Source: an uncultured Caldilineales bacterium (GTDB lineage Bacteria > Chloroflexota > Anaerolineae > JAAEKA01). Taken from it: a stretch of 13,607 bases of DNA. A program made the translations under genes and the position numbers. Shown in pieces: positions 6,581 to 13,607 of the stretch (positions within the stretch are counted from its first letter, which is position 1; each line of letters opens with the position of its first letter). Location of the stretch: contig CALESQ010000102.1 of NCBI GenBank assembly GCA_937907455.1, positions 1 through 13,607 of the forward strand, written 5' to 3'. Below the pieces are notes generated by a model, which saw only the letters and a list, made by a program, of their open reading frames with translations, was not told where the DNA came from and searched no databases.

Positions 6581-7408
6581 ATGGCGTTGAGCTTAAACAA
6601 ACAGCGAGCCGTCCGTGGTATCGCGGGGCTGCTGGCACTTTTTGTAATCATTACCTTGCTGAATACCACCGGTGTTCAGGCTTTGCCTTTGAGGCAGGAC
6701 AGCGCCGCATTCATCAGCTCACCGTCTGATGGCTCAACTGTGAGCGGTTCGGTGCAGATCAGCGGCTCAGCCCTGCACCCAGCCTTTCAGCGCTACGAGC
6801 TGTATTTCACCGCAGAACCGGGTGAAAACTGGGTATTCATTGGTGATATTCACACCAACCAGATCAACAACGGCTTTCTGGGCAGTTGGGAAACAGGCTC
6901 TCTGCCCGATGGAAGCTATAGCCTGCGGCTGCGTGTGGTACGTCTGGACGGTAACTATGACGACGGCTTTGCGCGCAACCTGGTGGTTGCCAATAGCGCG
7001 CCTGTCGCCACCGATACCCCTATACCGGAACCAACCCCTGATCCCCTTGTGGCATCGCCCGTGGTGAACGTGGAGGCTACCCTGCCGCCATCTATCGAAG
7101 GCGTGGTGACCCCTACCCCCGCCGCCACCGCCACACCGGTCACCGTTGAACAGCCTGACATTCCCACCCCCACACCGCGACCTTCAGACACCGGCGAGAG
7201 TGGTAACACTCAAGCCGTAGCAGCCGCCGACTCCGACAAAGACAACACTTCTGGCGGCGCTGCACTGGCTGATGTGCTAGAAACCAGCACCCTGCGCTCC
7301 TCATTTATGCGCGGAGCCGGCATGGCGGGTGCGGCTTTTCTGGCTGTAGGCGTTTTCTTCGCCGTGCGTCGCCTGTTGGCGTGGCTCTGGTATCGTTTCA
7401 TGCCCTAA
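6581..7408 (+). CDS. Exported Ig-like-domain protein with Pro/Thr-rich stalk and C-terminal membrane anchor
   Basis: The ATG at 6581 is preferred because GGAGG (6570-6574) lies 6 nt before it. An in-frame ATG at 6533 would add 16 residues in front of an otherwise textbook signal peptide. The resulting 275 residues comprise a signal peptide (basic residues at 7-12, hydrophobic 13-27, likely cut after V-Q-A at 34) and an Ig-like/fibronectin-like domain, about 42-135, with PSDGSTVSG, QRYELYFTAEPGENW and LPDGSYSLRLRVVRLDG. Then come a low-complexity stalk rich in Pro, Thr and Val (about 140-215) and a transmembrane segment (about 246-262) followed by RRLLAWLWYRFMP, a short basic cytoplasmic tail. 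There is no LPXTG signal. Similar domains and stalks with repeated TPTP are common on Chloroflexota cell surfaces. No enzyme motif is visible; adhesion or envelope structure is an inference. Confidence 0.82.
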   Translation: MALSLNKQRAVRGIAGLLALFVIITLLNTTGVQALPLRQDSAAFISSPSDGSTVSGSVQISGSALHPAFQRYELYFTAEPGENWVFIGDIHTNQINNGFLGSWETGSLPDGSYSLRLRVVRLDGNYDDGFARNLVVANSAPVATDTPIPEPTPDPLVASPVVNVEATLPPSIEGVVTPTPAATATPVTVEQPDIPTPTPRPSDTGESGNTQAVAAADSDKDNTSGGAALADVLETSTLRSSFMRGAGMAGAAFLAVGVFFAVRRLLAWLWYRFMP

Positions 7409-7451
7409 AGCGCACCCAGGGCTGGACGCCGATGCTCTGGCCCCCGCTTTA
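7406..7451 (+). other. Two-tier stem-loop spanning the stop codon and 3' end of the Ig-like gene
   Basis: TAAAGCG (7406-7412, which includes the TAA stop) pairs with CGCTTTA (7445-7451), and inside it CCAGGG (7416-7421) pairs with CTCTGG (7435-7440, one G-T pair). It sits just before the terminator and may protect the 3' end of the message. Confidence 0.4.
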
Positions 7452-7472
7452 AAGGCTATCTCCTGTTTGCAA

Positions 7473-7504
7473 GGGGCCAATCGTGCTGGTTGGCCCCCGT
7501 TTTT
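7473..7504 (+). terminator. Strong intrinsic terminator before pth
   Basis: GGGGCCAATC (7473-7482) pairs with GGTTGGCCCC (7488-7497, one T-G pair) around the 5-nt loop GTGCT. C-G and TTTTT (7500-7504) follow. It ends the Ig-like transcription unit only 12 nt before the pth ATG. Confidence 0.85.
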
Positions 7505-7516
7505 GTTGTGTAGCGT

Positions 7517-8167
7517 ATGAAGCTGATCATTGGGCTGGGTAATCCCGGCAAACAATACGAAGCGCATCGTCATAATGCAGGCTTTCAGATCGTTGATCTG
7601 CTGGCCCAACGCCACGGCTTGAGCTTCAGTAAAAAGCAGGGCAATGCTAACATAGCCCTGGGCGAATTGCGCGTGGTCGGCCCACCCACACCGCCTTTGG
7701 CCGAGGGTGATACGTCTGCGCCCTCCGCCAGCCCCTGGCTGACCCTGCGCGTGCTGTTGGCTAAACCGCTTACCTTTATGAACCGTGTCGGGGCGAGCGC
7801 CGCGGCGTTGGCGCGCTTCTACAAAGTGGACCCCGCCGACATTTTGGTGATCTACGACGAGCTGGATTTGCCGCTTGCCACCTTGCGCCTGCGCGCGGGG
7901 GGCGGTTCAGGCGGCCACAACGGCATGAAATCGTTGATCGAGGCGCTGGGCACTCAGCAATTTGCGCGCCTGCGCGTGGGTATTGACCGCCCGCCGGGCC
8001 GCATGGATCCCGCTGACTATGTGTTGCAGCCTTTTTCGGCTGTGCAGGAAACGCTGATGCAGCAGGCACGACCGCTGGCTGCTGATGCTTGCGAGCAATG
8101 GCTGGGTCTCGGCGTGACCGCGGCCATGAACACCGTCAACGCCACCCGCCCTGCCGCCACCGCCTGA
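7517..8167 (+). CDS. pth: Peptidyl-tRNA hydrolase
   Basis: Pth cleaves the ester between peptide and tRNA in peptidyl-tRNAs that drop off the ribosome, recycling tRNA in the cytoplasm. The 216-residue protein contains all expected residues: N9 in IIGLGNPGKQY, catalytic H19 in HRHNAGF (H17 stands where Thr is usual), N89 in KPLTFMNRVG, D114 in IYDELDLP, and N135 in GGSGGHNGMKSL, then RLRVGIDRP. The region 55-74 (GPPTPPLAEGDTSAPSASPW) is an extra low-complexity loop between strands, explaining the length above the usual 185-195. No Shine-Dalgarno precedes the ATG and a terminator ends 12 nt upstream, so the expression signal is unclear. mfd follows after 19 nt, the same neighbour order as in Bacillus and relatives. 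Confidence 0.95.
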   Translation: MKLIIGLGNPGKQYEAHRHNAGFQIVDLLAQRHGLSFSKKQGNANIALGELRVVGPPTPPLAEGDTSAPSASPWLTLRVLLAKPLTFMNRVGASAAALARFYKVDPADILVIYDELDLPLATLRLRAGGGSGGHNGMKSLIEALGTQQFARLRVGIDRPPGRMDPADYVLQPFSAVQETLMQQARPLAADACEQWLGLGVTAAMNTVNATRPAATA

Positions 8168-8186
8168 AGCGTTTGATGAGGCTATT

Positions 8187-11100
8187 GTGAACCTTTCCGG
8201 TTTGACTGCTGCACTGCACCAATTGCCTGCCTTTCAGCATCTGCTGGACGAGTTGCGACAAGGTGAGGCTGAGCGCGCTCCCCTGAGCTTGTACGGCGCC
8301 GCGCGGACTTTTGTAGTGGCGGCGCTGGCACAATCGTTGCCGCGCACGTTGCTCTATGTGGTGGCGCGCAGCGAGCACGCCCGCCAGGTACATGATGAGC
8401 TGGCCGTGTGGCTGTCTGATGCCGCCGCACCCACGCGCTTGCTGCTGGCCGATCCCGATTCGCTGCCCTATGAGCGCATCGCCTGGTCGCGCGAGACGCG
8501 CCAGGCCCGCTTGTCCGTGTTGAGCGCGTTGGCTCAGCCCGCGGGCAAGCCCTTGCTGGTGGTCGCCTCTACCCGCAGCCTGATGCAGAAAACATTGCCC
8601 CCGCGTGAGCTGCGCCTGGCCGCCAAGCCGCTGCGGGTAGGGCAACTGCTCGACCTGAGCGAGACCATCACCCGCTGGTTGGGGCTGGGATACCGCCATG
8701 ATGCCGTGGTGGAGGAGGTGGGTCAGCTTTCGCGGCGTGGGGGAATCATTGACCTGTGGCCCCCCAACTTGCCCTGGCCGGTGCGCATCGAGTTGTTCGG
8801 CGATGAGGTGGACAGTCTGCGTCATTTTGATCCCGCCACCCAACGCACACTGCCTGAGGCCCGCAGCCTGCGCGAAGTGCTGGTTGGTCCCGCCAGCGAA
8901 GCGATGCCGCGCTACGGCGCCTCGGCCGAAGCCCTGCTTGCCGCGCTGGATCAATCACCCTTGCACCCCCCCGCACGCCACGAGTTGGATGAGCAGCGTC
9001 GTCAGCTCGTGCAGGGCACCGGCTTTCGCGGCCAGGAATGGTATATTCCCTATCTCTACACCCAGCCGGCCAGCCTGCTGGATCATCTGCCTGCTGATGC
9101 GCTGGTGGTGGTGGATGACGGCGCTGAAATGATGGTTTTGGCCGGTGAGTTGGAAGCTCAGGCGGCACAAACTCGCCGCGATCTTATCACCGGCGGCGAT
9201 TTGCCCGCTAACCCGCTGCCGCCGCATTTCACCTGGCAAGAGTTGAAGGACCCGCTGTTGGCGCGGCGTCCCCTCATGCTCGGTCATGGCGACCTGGAGG
9301 GCAGGCTGGCACCGGTGGCCGCGCCGCTGGCGCGCCACTTCGTGCCTGGGCCGCGCTTCGGCGGTCAGGTCAAGCAGATCGTAGCTGAGGTAGAGAAGCA
9401 ACACGGTCAGGGCCAGATTGTGGTGATGGCTACACGCCAGGCCCCGCGACTGGCCGACATCTTTCAGCAAGAGGCAGATCGCCCGTTGGCGGTGACAGAG
9501 ACCATTGCCGCGCCGCCCGTGCCGCAATCGGTGCATCTGGTGCGGGGTGTGCTGAACGAAGGCTGGGTGTTGCGCGGCTTGGAGCGTGTCGGAGCGGCTG
9601 CATCAGCGTCAGAGAAACTTTTGGCAGCGCGCGAAGCGCCAGCCGCAGAGCAGCAGCAACAATCGCCCGAACGCAGCGCTTGCTTTTTTTACACCGACGC
9701 CGAGCTGTTCGGCTGGAGCAAACCCAGCCAGCGCCGCATTCAGCGTGCCCGCGCCATGGCCCCCGAAGCCTTTTTTGCCGATGTAACCCCCGGCGATTTT
9801 GTGGTTCACATGGAACACGGCATCGGTCAGTTCGCTGGATTGATTCACATGCCGATGGATGATGGGGCTTTGCGCGAGTACCTTCAGGTGGATTACGCTA
9901 TGGGCGACCGCCTGTTTGTGCCCGTGCATCAGGCGGACCGGCTCAGTCGCTATGTGGGCGCAGGCGAACATGGCGCGCCTATCCTGCACCGGCTGGGCAC
10001 CGCCGACTGGGAGCGCTTGAAAAAGCAAACTCAAAAAGCGGTGGACGACATTGCCGAAGACCTGCTGGGGCTGTATGCTGCCCGCGAATCTACCGAGGGT
10101 CATGCCTTTTCCAGCGATGGCGTCTGGCAAATGGAGCTTGAAGCCGCCTTCCCCTATGAAGAAACCACTGATCAACTGGTAGCCATCGAGGCCGTGAAGG
10201 GCGACATGGAAGCCGGGCGGCCGATGGATCGCCTGATCTGCGGTGATGTAGGTTACGGCAAAACGGAAGTGGCCCTACGCGCCGCTTTCAAGGCAGTGAT
10301 GGATGGCAAGCAAGTGGCTGTGCTGGTTCCCACTACGGTGTTGGCACAACAACATTTTCAGACTTTCAGCCGCCGTCTGGCCGCCTTTCCTGTAGCCGTT
10401 GAGTCGCTCAGCCGCTTCCGTACTTCGGCCCAACAAACGCAGGTAATCAAGGGCCTGCTCAGTGGCTCAGTAGACATCGTCATCGGCACGCATCGGCTGT
10501 TGTCGAAAGACGTGGTCTTCAAGGACCTGGGCCTGTTGATTGTGGACGAGGAGCAGCGCTTCGGCGTGACCCACAAAGAGCGCATCAAGCAGATGCGCAA
10601 GACCGTGGATGTGCTCACCCTCACCGCTACGCCTATCCCGCGCACCCTGCACATGAGCATGACCGGCGTGCGCGACCTCAGCACCATCGAGACGCCACCG
10701 GAAGAACGTTTGCCCATTCAGACCACCATTGGCGAATTCGATGAAACGTTGATCCGTCAAGCCATTCTGCGTGAGATTGATCGCGGCGGCCAGGTGTTCT
10801 TCGTACACAACCGGGTGCGCGGCATCACCCAGATCGCCCGTCGCCTGGAAAAGCTCATCCCAGAAGCCAGCTACGGCATTGCTCACGGCCAGATGCCGGA
10901 ACGCGAGCTGGAGCAAGTGATGCTGGATTTCGCCGAAGGCAAATTCAACGTGCTGGTGTGTACCACCATCATCGAAAGTGGGTTGGACATTCCCAACGCC
11001 AACACCATCATCATCAACCGCGCCGACAAGTTCGGTTTGGCCCAGCTTTATCAGCTGCGCGGTCGGGTGGGGCGCGGCGCGCTGCGGGCCTATGCCTATC

Positions 11101-11873
11101 TGCTCTACGAGCGCCATCAGGCGCTTACCGCCATTGCGCGTGAGCGCCTCACTGCCCTGCAGGAAGCCAGCGAGCTGGGTGCAGGCTTCCGCATCGCCAT
11201 GCGCGATCTGGAGATCCGAGGCGCGGGCGAGCTGCTGGGCCGCCGCCAGCACGGCCATATCGCCGCGGTTGGCTTCGATCTGTATTGCCGCCTGCTGGCT
11301 AAAGCCGTGGAAGAGATGAAGGCGGATGCTGCAAGCTCAGACCGCGCCGCCGCAGACAACACCCCTGCGCTGGACGAGGCCCGCCTGCCTTTGTCCAATC
11401 AACAACCACCAGCCGCCAGGCGCCAGGCAGCCTATCACGATCCGTTGGCACCAGCGGTGACGCTTGATCTGCCGCTGCGCGCCATGATACCAGAAGACTA
11501 CGTGGCCGAGCATCCTCTGCGTCTTCGTCTCTATCGGCGCATTGCCGCGGTAGCCGATACCGCAGCCATTGATGCTTTGGCCGAAGAGTTGCAGGATCGC
11601 TTTGGCCCGCCGCCGGAAGAGGTGCAAAACCTGCTTTATCAGGTGCGCATCAAGGTGTTGGCCCTAGCCGCAGGCATAAGCGCTATTGGCCGTGACGGCA
11701 ATCAGCTGGTGCTAAAGGCTGATGTGCTGGAGCTGGTGGATCGTCAGCGCTTGCAGGCGCGCATCGGTGACGCTGCACGCGTGGCGCGTCGCGCTTTGTG
11801 GATGCCGCTCACCGGCAATTGGCCGGAGGCGTTGGAGCGGGTGCTGCGGGCCGTGCACGGCGCGCAGCTATGA
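8187..11873 (+). CDS. mfd: Transcription-repair coupling factor Mfd
   Basis: Mfd binds RNA polymerase stalled at DNA damage, pushes it off by ATP-driven translocation and recruits UvrA/UvrB for excision repair. The 1228-residue protein has the full domain order. A UvrB-like N-terminal module spans about 1-330 (YERIAWSRETRQAR near 94, RRGGIIDLWPP near 185). The CarD-like RNA-polymerase interaction domain spans about 530-630 (VTPGDFVVHMEHGIGQF from 533). The RecG-like SF2 motor has Walker A GDVGYGKT at 686-693, DEEQ at 787-790, TATPIPRT from 813 and QLRGRVGR at 956-963. The TRCF C-terminal domain covers about 1090-1200. Two low-complexity linkers stand out, about 470-500 (AAEQQQQSPERSA) and about 1046-1085. 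The start is GTG with GAGG 5 nt upstream, 19 nt after the pth stop, so pth-mfd-esterase is likely one transcript. Confidence 0.96.
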   Translation: MNLSGLTAALHQLPAFQHLLDELRQGEAERAPLSLYGAARTFVVAALAQSLPRTLLYVVARSEHARQVHDELAVWLSDAAAPTRLLLADPDSLPYERIAWSRETRQARLSVLSALAQPAGKPLLVVASTRSLMQKTLPPRELRLAAKPLRVGQLLDLSETITRWLGLGYRHDAVVEEVGQLSRRGGIIDLWPPNLPWPVRIELFGDEVDSLRHFDPATQRTLPEARSLREVLVGPASEAMPRYGASAEALLAALDQSPLHPPARHELDEQRRQLVQGTGFRGQEWYIPYLYTQPASLLDHLPADALVVVDDGAEMMVLAGELEAQAAQTRRDLITGGDLPANPLPPHFTWQELKDPLLARRPLMLGHGDLEGRLAPVAAPLARHFVPGPRFGGQVKQIVAEVEKQHGQGQIVVMATRQAPRLADIFQQEADRPLAVTETIAAPPVPQSVHLVRGVLNEGWVLRGLERVGAAASASEKLLAAREAPAAEQQQQSPERSACFFYTDAELFGWSKPSQRRIQRARAMAPEAFFADVTPGDFVVHMEHGIGQFAGLIHMPMDDGALREYLQVDYAMGDRLFVPVHQADRLSRYVGAGEHGAPILHRLGTADWERLKKQTQKAVDDIAEDLLGLYAARESTEGHAFSSDGVWQMELEAAFPYEETTDQLVAIEAVKGDMEAGRPMDRLICGDVGYGKTEVALRAAFKAVMDGKQVAVLVPTTVLAQQHFQTFSRRLAAFPVAVESLSRFRTSAQQTQVIKGLLSGSVDIVIGTHRLLSKDVVFKDLGLLIVDEEQRFGVTHKERIKQMRKTVDVLTLTATPIPRTLHMSMTGVRDLSTIETPPEERLPIQTTIGEFDETLIRQAILREIDRGGQVFFVHNRVRGITQIARRLEKLIPEASYGIAHGQMPERELEQVMLDFAEGKFNVLVCTTIIESGLDIPNANTIIINRADKFGLAQLYQLRGRVGRGALRAYAYLLYERHQALTAIARERLTALQEASELGAGFRIAMRDLEIRGAGELLGRRQHGHIAAVGFDLYCRLLAKAVEEMKADAASSDRAAADNTPALDEARLPLSNQQPPAARRQAAYHDPLAPAVTLDLPLRAMIPEDYVAEHPLRLRLYRRIAAVADTAAIDALAEELQDRFGPPPEEVQNLLYQVRIKVLALAAGISAIGRDGNQLVLKADVLELVDRQRLQARIGDAARVARRALWMPLTGNWPEALERVLRAVHGAQL

Positions 11874-11888
11874 GGTGCAGGAGATTAT

Positions 11889-12953
11889 ATGACTGATTTG
11901 CTGGCGCGCGTTTGCCGTGAAGGCTCTCCGCTGCTTGATGCAGGCGCGGCTGTTTTTGTGTGGCAGGGCGCACAACCACCCATCCTGCGCGGCGATTGGA
12001 ACGATTGGGATGAGCAAAACGGCTTGGCCTGGCAGCGTCAGCGCGGCCCCCGCGGTGCGGCCACGCTGTGGACGGCCACATTGCCCCTGGCCGATGATGC
12101 CTACATCGAATATTGCCTGGGCAGCGATGCCGAGCGCATTACCGATCCCCTCAACCCGCGGCGCGTTACCAACGGCATGGGTAAATACAACCACTGGTTT
12201 CGTATGCCTGCTTCTGCCCCCACGCCGTGGATGACCCTGCCCCGTGGTCTGCCGCGCGGTGTCATCACTCGTCATCGGCCCCAGACCGATGGGCTGGTAG
12301 CTGGCTCCACGCGCGAGGTGACGTTGTATCAACCCCCCTGCACGCAGCCTGCGCCGCTGTTGGTGGTTTATGACGGGCCGGATTATCTGTACCGTGGCCG
12401 TATCACGGCTATTCTTGATCATCTGGCGGCCCGCGGGCGGGTGCAGGCCCCTGCGTTGGCCCTGCTGGCTCATGGCCGCAGCGCGCGTATGGCTGAGTAT
12501 GGCGGCAGTGACGGCACGCTGCTGTTTGTGCAGCATGTGGTGCTGCCTTTGGCGCAGGCGCATCTCAACCTGGTGGATGCTGCGGAGCAGCCTGGCCGCT
12601 ATGGGGTGATGGGAGCCTCGATGGGCGGGCTGATGGCGCTGGTGACAGCGCTGCGTCTGCCTCAGCTTTTTGGCAGGGTACTCAGCCAGTCCGGCGCGTT
12701 CGCCTATGGTGCGTTTCCCGCGGCCGCCACGGGGCTGCTGTCTGCTGCTCCCTCCTCAGCGTTGCCGCAGGTTTGGATGGATGTGGGCCGCTACGAAGCG
12801 CTGCTGGACTGCAATCGTGTATTGCGCGCTGAATTGCAGGCGCGTGGCAGCACTGTACACTACCGCGAATACAGCGCGGGGCACAACTATCCGGCCTGGC
12901 GCGATGAGCTGGCCGATGGGCTGATGGCGCTCTTCCCGCCGCTAGCTGATTAG
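11889..12953 (+). CDS. Esterase-family alpha/beta hydrolase, enterochelin-esterase-like, with N-terminal early-set domain
   Basis: This 354-residue protein has two parts. Residues about 15-110 resemble the early-set/CBM48-type beta-sandwich seen before Fes-like esterases (ILRGDWNDWDE, with YIEYCLGSDAERITDPLNP). Residues about 140-350 are a putative esterase domain of the PF00756 type: VTLYQPP, LLVVYDGPDYLYRGRI, a nucleophile elbow GASMGG with S244, DVGRYEALLDCNR, where D298 or E302 could be the acid, and the catalytic histidine H332 in YSAGHNYPAWRDEL. No signal peptide is visible, so it is probably cytoplasmic. Substrate is unknown; siderophore, carbohydrate-ester or xenobiotic ester hydrolysis are all possible, and no siderophore genes are nearby. 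AGGAG (11879-11883) lies 5 nt before the ATG and only 15 nt after the mfd stop, so it is likely co-transcribed. Its 3' end overlaps the convergent DUF503 gene by 12 bp. Confidence 0.85.
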   Translation: MTDLLARVCREGSPLLDAGAAVFVWQGAQPPILRGDWNDWDEQNGLAWQRQRGPRGAATLWTATLPLADDAYIEYCLGSDAERITDPLNPRRVTNGMGKYNHWFRMPASAPTPWMTLPRGLPRGVITRHRPQTDGLVAGSTREVTLYQPPCTQPAPLLVVYDGPDYLYRGRITAILDHLAARGRVQAPALALLAHGRSARMAEYGGSDGTLLFVQHVVLPLAQAHLNLVDAAEQPGRYGVMGASMGGLMALVTALRLPQLFGRVLSQSGAFAYGAFPAAATGLLSAAPSSALPQVWMDVGRYEALLDCNRVLRAELQARGSTVHYREYSAGHNYPAWRDELADGLMALFPPLAD

Positions 12954-13229
12954 CTCGATGTCGTAGTCTACCAACTCTACGTCGAAGCGGCCATGCTCTA
13001 CCCGTTCCACCACTTTGGTGAGCAGGCCATGAGCATAGTCTTTGTCCGACGATACGCAGGCTACACCGATCACTGCGTGGCGCAGCGAGTCTTGGTTGCC
13101 CACCTCAGCTACCGAGACGTTGAAGTCGCTACGTAGCTTGGCGATAACCGGTTTGATGGCGCTGCGCTTGCCTTTGAGCGAATCGTTCAGGGGAATATGC
13201 AGTTCGATAGTGGCAATGCCGATGATCAT
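12942..13229 (-). CDS. DUF503 (YlxP-like) family protein
   Basis: This 95-residue protein belongs to the DUF503 family: MIIGIATIELHIP, then SLKGKRSAIKPVIAKLR, FNVSVAEVGNQDSLRHAVIG, and the C-terminal DVELVDYDIELIS. The length is typical. Family members are small ferredoxin-fold-like proteins; in Bacillus ylxP sits in the nusA-infB operon, suggesting a link with translation or ribosome assembly, but the biochemical role is not established. Here it stands alone, facing the esterase, and the stop codons of the two genes overlap. No Shine-Dalgarno precedes the ATG; a TACAAT at the exact distance for leaderless transcription does. Confidence 0.9.
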   Translation of the reverse strand: MIIGIATIELHIPLNDSLKGKRSAIKPVIAKLRSDFNVSVAEVGNQDSLRHAVIGVACVSSDKDYAHGLLTKVVERVEHGRFDVELVDYDIELIS

Positions 13230-13235
13230 AAGGCT

Positions 13236-13264
13236 ATTGTACCGGTGTCGGCTCGGAACCCCAA
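13236..13264 (-). promoter_or_regulatory. Promoter of the DUF503 gene, predicted leaderless start
   Basis: On the minus strand TTGGGG (13264-13259), a 17-bp spacer and TACAAT (13241-13236, 5 of 6 consensus bases) put +1 on the A of the ATG at 13229. No ribosome-binding sequence lies between. The architecture is the same as at the cysteine desulfurase gene. Confidence 0.5.
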
Positions 13265-13344
13265 ACCGCTTGGCCGTCTTCTGAAACTGTAAGCGGATTA
13301 CGCCGTATAGAAAACAACTGCGTTCAGTTCGTCCGTCCGCTCAG

Positions 13345-13365
13345 GCTGGTCTTCTGACCTTAAGC
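13345..13365 (+). repeat. Degenerate hairpin at the left edge of the tandem array
   Basis: GCT-GGTC (13345-13351) and GACC (13356-13359), then AGC (13363-13365), can fold around TTCT with a 3-nt bulge. It resembles the GGTC-TCCC-GACC core of the neighbouring repeat units, so it may be a decayed partial unit. Confidence 0.3.
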
Positions 13366-13607
13366 TGCGGCCGGTCTCCCGACCGAGCCGCACCACAATC
13401 GGGCACGGCCCGAGCGATTGGGAACCTGCCAAGCTGCGGCCGGTCTCCCGACCGAGCCGCACCACAATCGGGCACGGTCTGGAGATTGGGAACCTGCCAA
13501 GCTGCGGCCGGTCTCCCGACCGAGCCGCACCACAATCGGGCACGGCCCGAGCGATTGGGAACCTGCCAAGCTGCGGCCGGTCTCCCGACCGAGCCGCACC
13601 ACAATCG
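13362..13607 (+). repeat. Tandem repeat array, 69/68/69-bp units, each able to form two hairpins
   Basis: Three complete units start at 13362, 13431 and 13499, and a fourth starts at 13568 and is cut by the window end after 40 bases. Units 1 and 3 are identical; unit 2 differs only within its second half (CGGTCTGGAGATTG instead of CGGCCCGAGCGATTG) and is one base shorter. Hairpin I (13367-13391 in unit 1) has ten base pairs: GCGGCCGGTC, loop TCCC, GACCG, bulged A, GCCGC. Hairpin II (13396-13420) pairs CAATC and GGGC with GCCC and GATTG around ACG. There are no unique spacers, so it is not a CRISPR array. All six frames stay open through it because it is GC-rich. The remaining 13230-13344 holds only the DUF503 promoter. 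Confidence 0.92.

Noticed and set aside
13298..13604. Minus-strand repetitive proteins from the tandem array
   Set aside because: All six frames are open because of base composition, and the 68-bp unit shifts the frame, so the repeated peptide is not kept in one frame.
13362..13607. CRISPR array
   Set aside because: Units are joined without unique spacers; the differences are a few bases in one copy, and no cas genes are present.

Overview
The window is a GC-rich bacterial chromosome segment, mostly core housekeeping genes. It fits Chloroflexota (Anaerolineae/Caldilineae-like). The reasons are a secreted BNR-repeat protein with a C-terminal dockerin, an exported Ig-like protein with a Pro/Thr-rich stalk and C-terminal anchor, a cysteine desulfurase next to MnmA, and a pth-mfd pair. 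This is an inference from gene style, not a phylogeny.

Left part, minus strand. A secreted YCF48/BNR-type propeller protein ending in two dockerin-like calcium loops (245-1525) is followed by a short gene (44-223) encoding a DUF1905 protein that stops about two thirds of the way through the domain. Positions 1526-1863 are a gene-free divergent region with promoters facing both ways and several inverted repeats, some mutually exclusive, which could form a structured RNA.

Centre, plus strand. Cysteine desulfurase (1864-3036), a Fic-family AMPylase-type protein (3102-3854) and the tRNA 2-thiouridylase MnmA (3851-4999) form one run. The outer two act in the same pathway: sulfur from cysteine becomes a persulfide and is used for s2U34 of tRNA. 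The Fic gene between them is the surprise. A FabF-type ketoacyl-ACP synthase (5086-6357) and the anchored Ig-like surface protein (6581-7408) follow, separated by a probable terminator, a promoter and a leader hairpin. A strong intrinsic terminator (7473-7504) closes that unit only 12 nt before pth.

Right part. pth (7517-8167), mfd (8187-11873) and an esterase-family alpha/beta hydrolase (11889-12953) are closely spaced. They cover peptidyl-tRNA recycling, transcription-coupled repair and an unassigned ester hydrolysis. A DUF503/YlxP-type gene (12942-13229) converges on the esterase with overlapping stop codons and seems to be transcribed leaderless. The window ends inside a tandem array with a 69/68/69-bp period (from 13362). 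Each unit can form two hairpins, and a sequence variant in unit 2 keeps the second one.

I found no defence island, integrase, transposase, CRISPR array, tRNA or rRNA. The most interesting items are the Fic gene inside the tRNA-thiolation operon, the hairpin-forming tandem array, and the structured region upstream of the cysteine desulfurase.
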